Source: Gloeotrichia echinulata CP02 (GTDB lineage: Bacteria; Cyanobacteriota; Cyanobacteriia; Cyanobacteriales; Nostocaceae). Taken from it: DNA of 64,000 nucleotides. How positions within the stretch are numbered: the first letter of the stretch is position 1; each line of letters starts with the position of its first letter. The stretch lies in NCBI GenBank assembly GCA_038087035.1, contig CP051187.1:558001-622000 (forward strand), in the 5' to 3' direction. The notes under the pieces were generated by a model. That model made no database searches, had not been told where the DNA came from, and worked only from the letters and a program-made list of their open reading frames with translations. Below, one piece after another: positions 15,707 through 24,744 of this stretch. The position numbers and the translations under genes are program-made.

Positions 15707-17491
15707 TTATGAATTAGACCAAATGAAATTACCCTTGAGACTGATCAATTGTTCCCAAGTGACATTTGCATCAGAGTAACCCCAAGGATTACGCAGGTTG
15801 AATGTACCAGTGGTGGAATTGTAGGAGCTAACAGTATAGGCATGATAGTTAACTACACCAAAGTTGGCACCGTTGACAAATCCAACCGTGAGTATTTTAT
15901 TAGAGTTAACCAGGTCGATGAGCTGCGACTTGGTCATGAAATCAGGAGTGTTCCACTCTGTTGTTAAGTTTGCCACCTGTTGAATGACATCATCCATCCA
16001 GCCGCCCTCAATCGATGCATAGGAATTCGTAGCCCCTACACCTCGACTCCAGCCAGACTCTGCTAATTGGGCGTAGGCTTTCTCTGCTAAAGCCACCCAC
16101 AATTCATTAGATGTAACATTATAAAGACCACCAGTTTTGGCGTAAGCCAAGGCTCCGGTAGAAGTAGTTGGGAGATATTTGTCTACCGTGACATAATCAG
16201 CTACCCCATTATTGTAGAAACGCACGGTAAATGTGCCGTCACCGTTATCGATAAACATATTTTGGATATAGGAAGGCTTTTCGATAGCAATAGAAGATAG
16301 GGTTGCTAGGTAGTAGCAATCACCAACAGACCCTTGTTTGATATCATTGCCACTGATTCCACCCTGGAACAGAGAGCCACTAACTGCTTTATAAGTATAG
16401 GATGTTGAGTTAGTTTGTGGGCGATCGCCACCCAAGAACCATTTATTAATTAAATTCTCCATCTGAGTCGCACTGCTACCAACAGACAAATTGCCTAAAA
16501 TTTGACCCTGATACTTTTGGTTAGCAACTGAGCCATTGACAACCTTGTCAGACAAGACGCGAACATAGTCCTCCATCTTAAACAGATTGGCATTGCTGAC
16601 AATTGTCCGCAAGTCTAACAACTCGTTAGCATCTATTACAGCCCCATCTTGGGCGTTACGGAAAATATCAATTACATCTTGGCGGTTAAAGCTACCATCT
16701 GCAGCTAAAGTACGGGCTAAATTAGCAATTCCAGAATCACCTAAATTTTGGCTGAACCAATCTAAAGTTGAGGTGGTTGTCGCAGACAAATTGACATTAT
16801 AAAAACTATCGCCACTACCTTGATAAGCCCTGAGAAAATATCTACCAGCACTCAAACCATTGATGTTAATTGCTTCAGCTGTTGTACCCGTTTTTGTGGA
16901 ACTGGCAATAGTAGCAGTTGTACCATCAGCATTCAAGCGCTGCAATTGCAAATTTACATCAGCCGATAAACCATTGAGTGTCACAGCCAAGTTACTGTTA
17001 TTGGCGAGGACGAAAGCGTAGTAATCTTGAGTATCTGCAGTTCCTATCCAATCACTGTAAGTTGTGGTGGTGGCTCCAACAATAATACTGCGAGCATTAA
17101 CTAGGCTATTTCCTGCATTGTCCAAAGGTGTCGCAGAGACATTTAAGTTGTAATTAGTATCGCCACTATAACGATAAACCTTGATATAGTAAGTACCAGG
17201 ATCAAATGTCTTCTGAATTGATTCCGCATTGCTGTTACCATTTGTAGAACTCGCAATCAGTTCGCCAGTATCAACTTGTGCATTATTGTTGGCATCCCTA
17301 ATTACCTGTACATCAGCATCCGCCGACATACCATTGACGGTAAGATTAAAACTGCTACGACCATTAAGACTGAAACGGTAGAAATCGTTGGTATCTGTTG
17401 AACCAACCCAGTCTGTGAATATCTGATTGGTCGCATTAATATTCAGATTTCTAGCCGTACCTAAAGTGTTACCAGCATTATCAACAGGCAT
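15707..17491 (-). CDS. Calpain-family cysteine protease with two PPC domains
   Basis: A 594-residue protein. Two pre-peptidase C-terminal (PPC) beta domains occupy about residues 1-110 and 120-245, each with DNAGN-x-L-x-x-AR and a DFYRF or DYYAF motif. A linker follows, then a C2 (calpain) catalytic domain with Cys near 391 in QGSVGDCYYL, His near 550 in NYHAYTV and Asn near 567 in LRNPWG, so the triad is complete. PPC domains usually occur in secreted proteases, but no classical signal peptide is visible. ATG 17491 is chosen because AAGGTAAA lies upstream and the repeat domain starts there. Substrates are unknown; calcium dependence cannot be judged. Confidence 0.85.
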   Translation of the reverse strand: MPVDNAGNTLGTARNLNINATNQIFTDWVGSTDTNDFYRFSLNGRSSFNLTVNGMSADADVQVIRDANNNAQVDTGELIASSTNGNSNAESIQKTFDPGTYYIKVYRYSGDTNYNLNVSATPLDNAGNSLVNARSIIVGATTTTYSDWIGTADTQDYYAFVLANNSNLAVTLNGLSADVNLQLQRLNADGTTATIASSTKTGTTAEAININGLSAGRYFLRAYQGSGDSFYNVNLSATTTSTLDWFSQNLGDSGIANLARTLAADGSFNRQDVIDIFRNAQDGAVIDANELLDLRTIVSNANLFKMEDYVRVLSDKVVNGSVANQKYQGQILGNLSVGSSATQMENLINKWFLGGDRPQTNSTSYTYKAVSGSLFQGGISGNDIKQGSVGDCYYLATLSSIAIEKPSYIQNMFIDNGDGTFTVRFYNNGVADYVTVDKYLPTTSTGALAYAKTGGLYNVTSNELWVALAEKAYAQLAESGWSRGVGATNSYASIEGGWMDDVIQQVANLTTEWNTPDFMTKSQLIDLVNSNKILTVGFVNGANFGVVNYHAYTVSSYNSTTGTFNLRNPWGYSDANVTWEQLISLKGNFIWSNS

Positions 17492-17941
17492 GTGTATTTT
17501 ACCTTGAATAATTAAGTAATTTTTGCAGCACAATACACCCGAAACTTTTGTTAAACAAAAGTTTTGTATAAACGAGTGTGTTATTTATTTAACGTTATGA
17601 AGATTACTGACTGCCCCTGTTGCTTTAATTGATAATATTCAAATCTGATAGTATTAGCTTGCAGATAATTTCAGTAAACCCGTCTACGATAATGACATAA
17701 AAACTACTAAATGTCTTAGGAGTTAATTCGTAAATTAGCGAAAACTATTTTTACTAAAAATCAGATAAAAATTGGATGAATTAGCAGTAGTTTTTCTTAT
17801 TAGTAGATAGTTTTAAATAAACTTCACAGGTATTGGTCGTAATTTGTTGATCATTTTTTATTAATGAAAAAAATATAAGTATTTTTCCTGAAAATATTGA
17901 TCTATGTATTGATAGATTTTCCGGTCTGAAGAGATCCGCCA

Positions 17942-18066
17942 GGGACTATAAGTCCCTGTCTCATGGGTTAAGTCCTCTATAAGAGGACTAAGAAGTGTAT
18001 TTTCGTAAGGTAAGATGCATCACATATTTTTGTGGATTCATTGTTTATGCGTAAACGTGCAAGATC
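17942..18066 (+). repeat. 125-bp non-coding element, copy A (possible small RNA or small mobile element)
   Basis: Contains hairpins GGGACTATAAGTCCC and AGTCCTCTATAAGAGGACT, then a conserved tail ending GTGCAAGAT. A diverged second copy on the same strand lies at 38545-38663. Sequence between the hairpins and tail has drifted, while the hairpins are kept. It lies in the 800-bp gap between the calpain-like and ABC transporter genes. Confidence 0.5.
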
Positions 18067-18067
18067 T

Positions 18068-18183
18068 GAGTCAACCAATTTTGGATTTTAGATTTGCGTG
18101 CTTCGTAGCGTAAAGCCTACGGCATAGTGTAGCGTAAAGCGACGTAGGAGCGTCTTTTGGATTGACCCCGACCACAAGGGGCA
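18068..18183. repeat. Dispersed 115-bp repeat, copy 1
   Basis: Starts GAGTCAACCAATTTTGG and ends TTGACCCCGACCACAAGGGG. The reverse complement of 39641-39752 matches it closely across its length; a third, rearranged copy ends at 47597. Up to 18300 it is followed by TCTAAAATCTAAAATCTAAA-type tandem repeats. Confidence 0.8.
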
Positions 18184-18309
18184 AACAATTTTAGATTTGG
18201 GATTTTGGATTAAATTTAAAATCTAAAATCTAAAATCTAAAATTCTGCGGGGTCTGCAAGGTACCCCAAAAATCTAAAATCCAAAATCCAAAATCTAAAA
18301 TTCGCAGCG

Positions 18310-20199
18310 TCAACTCTCAACCGTTCCTAACATTTGTAAATTGTGCAACGTGGCATACATTCCCCCTTGTTGTAGCAACTGTTCATGGCTTCCCTGTTCA
18401 ATTAATTCCCCTCGCTGCAAGACAAAAATTCGATCCACATTGCGAATTGTCGAGAGGCGGTGAGCTATAATAATGGCAGTGCGTCCTTTCAATAGCTGGT
18501 TTAATGCCTGTTGAATTAAAGCTTCTGTGGCGACATCGAGACTAGCTGTGGCTTCATCTAGGACTAAAATTTGCGGATTGCGAATGACAGCACGGGCAAA
18601 GGCTAAAAGTTGCTTTTGACCACTGGAAATATTTGTGCCTCGTTCTCTCAGTTGTGTATTATAGCCTTGGGGTAATTCTTCAATAAACTGGGCGATATTC
18701 GTTTTCGCTGCTGCTGCTTCGATTTCTTCCAAGGTGTAGCTGTCTCCTAAGGAGATATTACTTTTGACATCACCCGCAAACAAAAAGCCTTCTTGCAAAA
18801 TCACTGCTAGATAGCGCCGCAATTCTGCTTGTGGTAATTCCCGAATATCAACGCCATCGATGAGAATGCGTCCTTTGTTGGGTTCATAGAGGCGGCACAA
18901 AAGACGAATAATGGTGCTTTTTCCCGCGCCTGTTGGACCGACTAATGCTATTTTTTCACCAGGTTGAATGGTGAAGTCTAAGTCTTTAATTATATAGTCA
19001 TCATCTTTGTAAGCAAACCAAACATGCTCAAAACGAATTTCTCCCAGTGCCGGCATGGGATTGAGGTTTTGGGCTTCTAGAGAGGCTATGATCTCATCTA
19101 TATAGCCGAATTGAAAATCTAAAATTGAGAATCGGGAATTGGGGCGATCGCGTATTTCTATTGGTTCATCTAAAATGTTATTCACCCGTTCCATCGCCGT
19201 GAACCCAGATTGAATGACTGTGAATTTTTCCGCAAAATCCCGTAGGGGGTCGAATAGTCGTTGTGCATACAAGATAAATGCCGATAAAATCCCAAAAGTC
19301 AGAGTTTTACCCAGCAGTAACCAACCACCTACGCATAAAACACCTGCGATCGCTACTAAGCCAATCCATTCTAAAATTGCCGAAACAGCAGAATCATAAA
19401 AAATGGTTTTATCCATTTGCTGCATATAGCGCTGATTCGTAGCGCGAAATAATTCAGCATTGAATTTTTCTCTGCGGAATAACTGTACAACGTTAATCCC
19501 GACCACATTCTCTTGTAGCTGGGAGTTCAAAATCGAAAGTTCTTCCCGTGCTTTGTAATTGGCTTGACGGTACTTTTTCTGCAAATAAATAATTACATAG
19601 CTAATTGGTAATAGGATCAACAACAGCAAGCAAGCGAGTTCCCATTGGATAGAAAACATCAAACCGATAATTACCAGCATGGAAGATAGATCCGACAAAA
19701 TCCCTATCGCGCCGGTAGAAAACACATCTCCCAATACTTCCACATCGCTGGTGAGTCTGGTAATCAATTTACCTACGGGTGTTCGGTCAAAAAAACGAAC
19801 TGCTAAAGATGTGACATGATGAAATAAATCCTGGCGAATTGCTGCTGTGATTTTTTGTCCTAGCTTTTGTACGAGAAACCCCTGGTAACTGTTTAATATC
19901 AGTCTGATAGTAATCGCCAAGAATAACAACCCTTCGACGATATTCAATCCTTGTATCAACGGACGATTCTTCAAAAAGGCGTAGGTGCTTGGTTCATGGC
20001 GAATCAGGGATATCGCCTGTCCAATCAACAATGGTTGTACGGCGTTTGCTAAGGCTATCGGTATGAGTAAGCACATTGACAGCGCTAACAGTCCAGCGTG
20101 ACGACGGCCATAGGGCACTAGGCGTAAAAATAACCGCCAGTCATTGTCACGCTTTCGATATGGTGTATAAGATTCTGTGACGGATTGGTAAATGCTCAT
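18310..20199 (-). CDS. ABC exporter, fused permease-ATPase (MsbA/multidrug type)
   Basis: A 629-residue half-transporter. The N-terminal six-helix exporter domain spans about residues 40-340. The ATPase domain follows: Walker A GPTGAGKST, signature ISSGQKQLLAFARA, Walker B ILVLDEATASLD and H-loop IIAHRLST. It should work as a homodimer in the cytoplasmic membrane, exporting lipid, peptide or drug, but the substrate cannot be read from sequence. ATG 20199 agrees with the normal short N-terminal extension. It stands alone, with the solo omega-RNA element beyond its 5' end. Confidence 0.9.
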   Translation of the reverse strand: MSIYQSVTESYTPYRKRDNDWRLFLRLVPYGRRHAGLLALSMCLLIPIALANAVQPLLIGQAISLIRHEPSTYAFLKNRPLIQGLNIVEGLLFLAITIRLILNSYQGFLVQKLGQKITAAIRQDLFHHVTSLAVRFFDRTPVGKLITRLTSDVEVLGDVFSTGAIGILSDLSSMLVIIGLMFSIQWELACLLLLILLPISYVIIYLQKKYRQANYKAREELSILNSQLQENVVGINVVQLFRREKFNAELFRATNQRYMQQMDKTIFYDSAVSAILEWIGLVAIAGVLCVGGWLLLGKTLTFGILSAFILYAQRLFDPLRDFAEKFTVIQSGFTAMERVNNILDEPIEIRDRPNSRFSILDFQFGYIDEIIASLEAQNLNPMPALGEIRFEHVWFAYKDDDYIIKDLDFTIQPGEKIALVGPTGAGKSTIIRLLCRLYEPNKGRILIDGVDIRELPQAELRRYLAVILQEGFLFAGDVKSNISLGDSYTLEEIEAAAAKTNIAQFIEELPQGYNTQLRERGTNISSGQKQLLAFARAVIRNPQILVLDEATASLDVATEALIQQALNQLLKGRTAIIIAHRLSTIRNVDRIFVLQRGELIEQGSHEQLLQQGGMYATLHNLQMLGTVES

Positions 20200-20245
20200 A
20201 GAACCTCGTGGGATGCGGGAAACTCAGCGTCTTTAGACCTGAGAG

Positions 20246-20660
20246 GGAAGCGACTCGGCGACTTTAGTCGCAGTCAATCTTGTTGATCCATTACCGCCTT
20301 GGGATTGTTTAATTTGGTGTGCTTTTGTATTGCACTTTCAATGGGACAATTACCATTTCAAATCTCCCAATCCTGTACGCATAAAGGTTTTGCTCCTAGG
20401 AGCCACCCTTTCGGGGTAAAGTTAGCTTCGACCGGTTATAAGAGCTTGTTAGACTTGCAACACTGTTCCAGTGACCTTAGAACTGTTTAATCACAAGCGA
20501 CAGAGCGGGGAACTAGCTAGCCTTCGGCAACGCCAAGGGCGAACGCATTCCGGGGTGTCGTGACTCAAATAACGGCTACCTATTGCTAGGTGGTCTGGTC
20601 AGCACAGCTTGCTTGATTTCTCTTACAAGCTCAGTCCTTTAGGACTGGGTTGCTGACAGT
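20246..20660 (-). mobile_element. Solo omega-RNA element: non-autonomous relative of the IscB element, no nuclease gene
   Basis: On the minus strand from 20660 downwards the sequence parallels the leader of iscB at 23184-23440. Both have CAG-x-AACCC, a hairpin around CCTAAAGG followed by GCTTG, then CTGACCAG, GGAATGCG, TAGCTAGTTCC, GCTCT, TAAACAG and AAGCTAAC-x-TTACCC, in the same order. No iscB frame follows. About 100 bp on, at 20252-20275, is a hairpin (GACT, GCGACT, then AGTCGC and AGTC) ending in GCTTCC, like the hairpin after iscB. That gives a roughly 415-bp element with both ends and no protein. Confidence 0.6.
20370..20660 (-). ncRNA. Solo omega-RNA-like region
   Basis: Block-by-block homology with the iscB leader, in the same order, with several insertions and deletions. 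The first stem differs in sequence but stays paired: CAGTCCT-AA-AGGACTG here, GCCT-AA-AGGC plus CCCC/GGGG in the iscB copy. By analogy with IscB systems a guide of about 16 nt would be read from 20658-20675, just 5' of the scaffold. Transcription is not shown. Confidence 0.55.
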
Positions 20661-20782
20661 AAGAGCATTATATTAATTTTTGCAATTAACACCAGGCCGC
20701 AGATAGAAATTCCCTGACCAGTAAATACTACAAGTATTTTTTGGTTAAAAAAAATCAAAGTTTTGGCAATAATATATATAAC

Positions 20783-21973
20783 ATGACCAATCAATTTTTC
20801 AGTCAAACCTTGTCTACTCAAACTCCTAGTTCGTTATTGGCGCTGACGATCGCCCCGGCAAAAGTAATTCGTGGTGCTAGCGTGTTGCAGGCGTCAGGAG
20901 CAGAAATTGCCCGTTTGGGAAGTCGTCCCTTAATTATCACAGGCGATCGCACTCTCGCCACCACCCAACAGCATTTACAACCAATTTTAGCAGCGCCACA
21001 GTTACATGTTGCCCAAGCTAACTATGGTGCTGATTGCTGTGAAGCTAGCATCAAGTCTTTGCGAAAGTCGGCAAAAGAACATAAAGCCGATGTGATTATC
21101 GGTATTGGTGGCGGTAAAGCACTGGATACAGCAAAGTTAGTAGCCCATCAGCTGCAATTACCAGTGGTAACAATTCCTACCTCAGCCGCTACCTGTGCAG
21201 CTTGGACTGCCCTATCGAATGTATATTCTCAAGCAGGGGCATTTCTGTATGATGTGGCACTGTCCCGTTGTCCTGATTTATTAATTTTAGATTACGACTT
21301 GATTCAAACAGCACCGCAACGTACCTTGGTAGCAGGAATTGGAGATGCGATCGCCAAGTGGTACGAAGCCTCAGTGAGCAGCGGACACTCGCAACAAACT
21401 TTAATTATTGCTGCAGTCCAGCAAGCGCGAGTTTTGCGAGATATTTTACTCCAAAAATCAGTCACTGCTCTGCCAGAACCAGGTAGCGAAATTTGGCGAG
21501 AAGTGGTAGATGCGACAGTTTTACTGGCTGGGGTAATTGGCGGACTCGGTGGGGCGCAGTGTCGCACCGTTGCTGCCCATGCCGTGCATAATGGTTTAAC
21601 CCACATTTGTGGACGCCACAGTATTCACGGCGAAAAAGTCGCCTATGGAATCTTAGTACAACTGCGTTTAGAAGAAATGGTACTAGGTAATCAGCTGGCT
21701 GCATCTGCTAGACAACAGCTGTTGAAATTTTATGCAGAGATTGGACTACCCCAAAAATTAGGCGATTTGGGATTAGGTAACATCACCTTAAGCGAGTTGC
21801 AAACATCTGCAGAAATTGCCTTAGCTCCTAATTCTGACATCCATCGGCTACCCTTTAAAGTATCCTTGGAACAGTTAATGGCGGCGATGGTTTCTACCAC
21901 AGCACCAGTAGATAGTCGAGATGCGACAAATCGTATCTCATTCAGGAGAACGAGTGACGAGGTAGAAGAATGA
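20783..21973 (+). CDS. Iron-containing alcohol dehydrogenase / glycerol dehydrogenase family protein
   Basis: A 396-residue family III dehydrogenase. The NAD-binding region contains IIGIGGGKALDTAK and the next segment VVTIPTSAATCAAWTALSNVYS. Metal ligands are expected at the Asp in GIGDAIAKWYE and at His residues around HAVHNGL and HSIHGEK, all present. It resembles glycerol-1-phosphate or glycerol dehydrogenases. The substrate is not certain. ATG 20783 (MTNQFF) is used, although the frame extends to 20741. The stop overlaps the next start (ATGA), so this is a translationally coupled operon with an aminotransferase, suggesting that one makes the carbonyl the other uses. Confidence 0.82.
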   Translation: MTNQFFSQTLSTQTPSSLLALTIAPAKVIRGASVLQASGAEIARLGSRPLIITGDRTLATTQQHLQPILAAPQLHVAQANYGADCCEASIKSLRKSAKEHKADVIIGIGGGKALDTAKLVAHQLQLPVVTIPTSAATCAAWTALSNVYSQAGAFLYDVALSRCPDLLILDYDLIQTAPQRTLVAGIGDAIAKWYEASVSSGHSQQTLIIAAVQQARVLRDILLQKSVTALPEPGSEIWREVVDATVLLAGVIGGLGGAQCRTVAAHAVHNGLTHICGRHSIHGEKVAYGILVQLRLEEMVLGNQLAASARQQLLKFYAEIGLPQKLGDLGLGNITLSELQTSAEIALAPNSDIHRLPFKVSLEQLMAAMVSTTAPVDSRDATNRISFRRTSDEVEE

Positions 21974-23181
21974 GTTTCGATTGGATTGTCCCAGCAGAAA
22001 GGATACAGCAGCTACCGCCTTATGTGTTTGCGCGTCTAGATGAACTCAAAGCTAAGGCGCGAGAACAAGGGCTGGATTTAATTGATTTGGGGATGGGAAA
22101 CCCCGATGGTCCGACACCACAGCCAGTGGTAGAAGCGGCGATGGCTGCTTTGCAAAATCCCGCCAATCATGGTTATCCGCCGTTTGAGGGTACTGCCAGT
22201 TTCCGCCGTGCCATCACCAATTGGTATAATCGCCGTTACGGTGTGCTTCTCGATCCCGATAGTGAAGCCTTACCGCTACTCGGTTCTAAAGAAGGATTAA
22301 CACATTTAGCGATCGCCTATATTAACCCTGGTGATGTGGTTTTGGTGCCTTCTCCCGCCTATCCCGCCCATTTTCGCGGACCTGTGATTGCTGGGGGACA
22401 AGTTTACAGCTTAATTCTCAAACCAGAAAATGACTGGTTAATTGATTTAGCTGCTATTCCTGACGAAGTTGCTAAAAAAGCCAAAATTCTCTATTTTAAT
22501 TATCCCAGTAATCCTACCGCTGCCACCGCCCCTCGCGAATTTTTTGCCGAAATTGTCGCCTTCGCCCGTAAATATGAAATTCTTCTGGTGCATGACTTAT
22601 GTTATGCCGAGTTAGCTTTTGACGGTTATCAACCGACTAGTTTGTTAGAAATTCCCGGCGCAAAAGATATTGGTGTCGAGTTTCACACCTTATCTAAAAC
22701 CTACAATATGGCTGGTTGGCGCGTCGGCTTTGTGGTCGGAAATCGCCATGTAATTCAAGGTTTGCGAACTTTAAAAACCAACTTGGATTATGGGATTTTC
22801 GCCGCCTTACAAACTGCAGCGGAAACCGCTTTACAACTACCAGACGTATATTTGCATGATGTACAACAACGCTACCGCACCCGCCGTGATTTCCTCATCG
22901 CAGGATTAGGAAAATTGGGTTGGGATATTCCCAAAACCAAAGCCACAATGTATCTTTGGGTTAAATGTCCTGTGGGGATGGGTTCCACAGATTTTGCCCT
23001 GGATGTATTGCAGCAAACAGGTGTGGTGGTAACTCCCGGTAACGCCTTTGGCGTGGCTGGTGAAGGCTATGTCAGAATTAGTTTAATAGCAGACTGCGAT
23101 CGCTTGGGTGAAGCTTTGGATAGATTTAAACAAGCTGGTATTCGCTATCAGCCTGAAGCCCTAGTTTCTGCTTCAGAATAG
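21970..23181 (+). CDS. Class I/II PLP aminotransferase (LL-diaminopimelate/alanine aminotransferase-like)
   Basis: A 403-residue fold-type I aminotransferase. It shows LIDLGMGNPDGPTP near the start, NYPSNPTAATAP in the centre, HDLCYAELAFDGY for the PLP-ring Asp/Tyr, and SKTYNMAGWRVGF with the PLP lysine. An Arg near VRISLIADCDR binds the carboxylate. It is close to DapL2/AlaA-type enzymes annotated as LL-diaminopimelate aminotransferase, but substrate assignment in this family is unreliable. It overlaps the preceding dehydrogenase by 4 bp. The IscB element begins directly after its stop, leaving the gene intact. Confidence 0.85.
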   Translation: MSFDWIVPAERIQQLPPYVFARLDELKAKAREQGLDLIDLGMGNPDGPTPQPVVEAAMAALQNPANHGYPPFEGTASFRRAITNWYNRRYGVLLDPDSEALPLLGSKEGLTHLAIAYINPGDVVLVPSPAYPAHFRGPVIAGGQVYSLILKPENDWLIDLAAIPDEVAKKAKILYFNYPSNPTAATAPREFFAEIVAFARKYEILLVHDLCYAELAFDGYQPTSLLEIPGAKDIGVEFHTLSKTYNMAGWRVGFVVGNRHVIQGLRTLKTNLDYGIFAALQTAAETALQLPDVYLHDVQQRYRTRRDFLIAGLGKLGWDIPKTKATMYLWVKCPVGMGSTDFALDVLQQTGVVVTPGNAFGVAGEGYVRISLIADCDRLGEALDRFKQAGIRYQPEALVSASE

Positions 23182-23183
23182 GT

Positions 23184-23439
23184 CAGAAACCCCACGCCTA
23201 AAGGCGGGGGCTTGAAAAAGCCCATCTGACCAGCCTAAGTCTTAACTGACTACGTTAGTGGCAAGAGTTTAAGACCTACCAGGGAATGCGTAGCTAGTTC
23301 CTTGCTCTAGAACCAAACTGTTAAACAGATGTACAAGGGTTAAGTCAGTGCAGTTTGGATAGTTACCGACCACTAACATTGGCGTTCGCGCAGCGTCTCC
23401 TCTTAGGAGAAGCTAACATTACCCACAAGGAGGGACTTT
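23184..23439 (+). ncRNA. Omega-RNA scaffold region upstream of iscB
   Basis: In IscB loci the guide RNA is made from the DNA just 5' of the gene. This 255-bp region is non-coding and rich in hairpins: CCCC/GGGG stem 23190-23209, CTGACTACGTTAGTGG around 23250, and CTCCTCTTAGGAG around 23398. It is homologous to the solo copy at 20370-20660. The guide would come from the bases before 23184, which are the last codons of the aminotransferase gene. The region ends in AAGGAGGG, the iscB ribosome binding site. Confidence 0.65.
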
Positions 23440-24744
23440 ATGTCCAAAGTATTTGTTTTAGACACCGAAAAACGACCATTAGACCCAGTGCATCCAGCAC
23501 AAGCTAGACAGTTATTAAGAAACAAAAAAGCTGCGATATTTCGGCGTTTTCCGTTCACAATTATTTTGAAAGAATCCCGTCCCGATTCGCCAGCAACACC
23601 ACTGCGATTAAAGCTAGACCCTGGTGCAAAATTTACAGGGATTGCATTAGTTGACGATACCACTGGGGAAGTTGTATTTGCTGCTGAGTTAAAACATAGA
23701 GGTTTTGCAATTCGAGATTCTCTTACTTCAAGGAGACAATTAAGACGTAGTAGAAGAAACCGCAAAACAAGATATCGCCAACCACGATTTTTAAATAGAA
23801 CGCGCCCAGAAGGATGGTTAGCACCAAGCTTACAAAGTCGTGTTGAAAACATTAAAACTTGGGTTGAAAGATTACGTAAACTTGCACCAATTGAAGCGAT
23901 TAGCACCGAGTTAGTCAAATTCGATATGCAATTAATGCGTAATCCAGAAATTCAGGGCAAGGAATACCAACAGGGGACTTTGGCGGGTTACGAAACCAGA
24001 GAATATTTACTCGAAAAATGGGGCAGGCAATGTGCTTATTGTGGTGTTAAAGACGTATCTCTACAGATAGAACACATTCACCCTAGAGCAAAAGGTGGGT
24101 CTAACTCAATCACAAACTTAACTCTTAGTTGCGAAAAATGTAACACCAAAAAAGGGACTAAAGACATTAAAGAGTTCCTCTCTACGAGAGGCTGCGCCAA
24201 CAAAAAAGACCCTTCTAGAGTAGAGAAAATCTTAAAACAAGCTAAAATACCCTTGGCTGATGCAGCAGCAATTAACACTACTAGATATGCATTGCTGGAA
24301 GTTTTAAAAGCAACTGGATTACCTGTAGAAACGGGTTCGGGAGGTTTAACAAAGTTCAATAGAAGTCAACAGAAATTAGATAAAACTCACTGGATTGATG
24401 CTGCTTGTGTTGGCACATCAACGCCAATTCTCAATATCAAAGGTATCAAACCATTGTTGATTACAGCTAATGGTCATGGTACTAGACAGATGGCTGGTAC
24501 TGATAAATTCGGGTTCCCTACTCGTCATCGTTCAAATAAACAAATCCATTTTGGATTTCAAACTGGAGACATTATTAAAGCGGTTGTTACCAGTGGTAAA
24601 AAAGTTGGCGAATATTTAGGACGTGTTTTGTGTCGTGCTACGGGTAGTTTTGATCTCGCTACCAAGACCGGAAGAATATCAGGAATAAGCCATAAATATT
24701 GTTCAGCGATTCACAAAAAGGATGGATATAGTTATGCCTTTTGA
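23440..24744 (+). CDS. iscB: IscB RNA-guided nuclease (ancestor-type of Cas9)
   Basis: A 434-residue IscB. The order is complete: PLMP domain at the N-terminus (RPLDPVHPAQARQLL), RuvC-I with LKLDPGAKFTGIALVD, an Arg-rich bridge helix RRQLRRSRRNRKTRYR, RuvC-II with IEAISTELVKFD, HNH with CAYCG and IEHIHPRAKGG then CEKCNTKKG, and RuvC-III with HWIDAACVG. Catalytic Asp, Glu, His and Asp positions look intact, so both strands could be cut. A C-terminal region follows (GFQTGDIIKAVVTSGKKVG) for target recognition. ATG has AAGGAGGG upstream. Its leader is the omega-RNA region. Confidence 0.93.
   Translation: MSKVFVLDTEKRPLDPVHPAQARQLLRNKKAAIFRRFPFTIILKESRPDSPATPLRLKLDPGAKFTGIALVDDTTGEVVFAAELKHRGFAIRDSLTSRRQLRRSRRNRKTRYRQPRFLNRTRPEGWLAPSLQSRVENIKTWVERLRKLAPIEAISTELVKFDMQLMRNPEIQGKEYQQGTLAGYETREYLLEKWGRQCAYCGVKDVSLQIEHIHPRAKGGSNSITNLTLSCEKCNTKKGTKDIKEFLSTRGCANKKDPSRVEKILKQAKIPLADAAAINTTRYALLEVLKATGLPVETGSGGLTKFNRSQQKLDKTHWIDAACVGTSTPILNIKGIKPLLITANGHGTRQMAGTDKFGFPTRHRSNKQIHFGFQTGDIIKAVVTSGKKVGEYLGRVLCRATGSFDLATKTGRISGISHKYCSAIHKKDGYSYAF

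Noticed and set aside
15380..15779. Two plus-strand frames across the heptamer region
   Set aside because: They translate tandem repeats (GHWSLVI type) opposite two real minus-strand genes.
20299..20490. 63-codon plus-strand frame
   Set aside because: Antisense to the solo omega-RNA-like element, which explains the sequence better.
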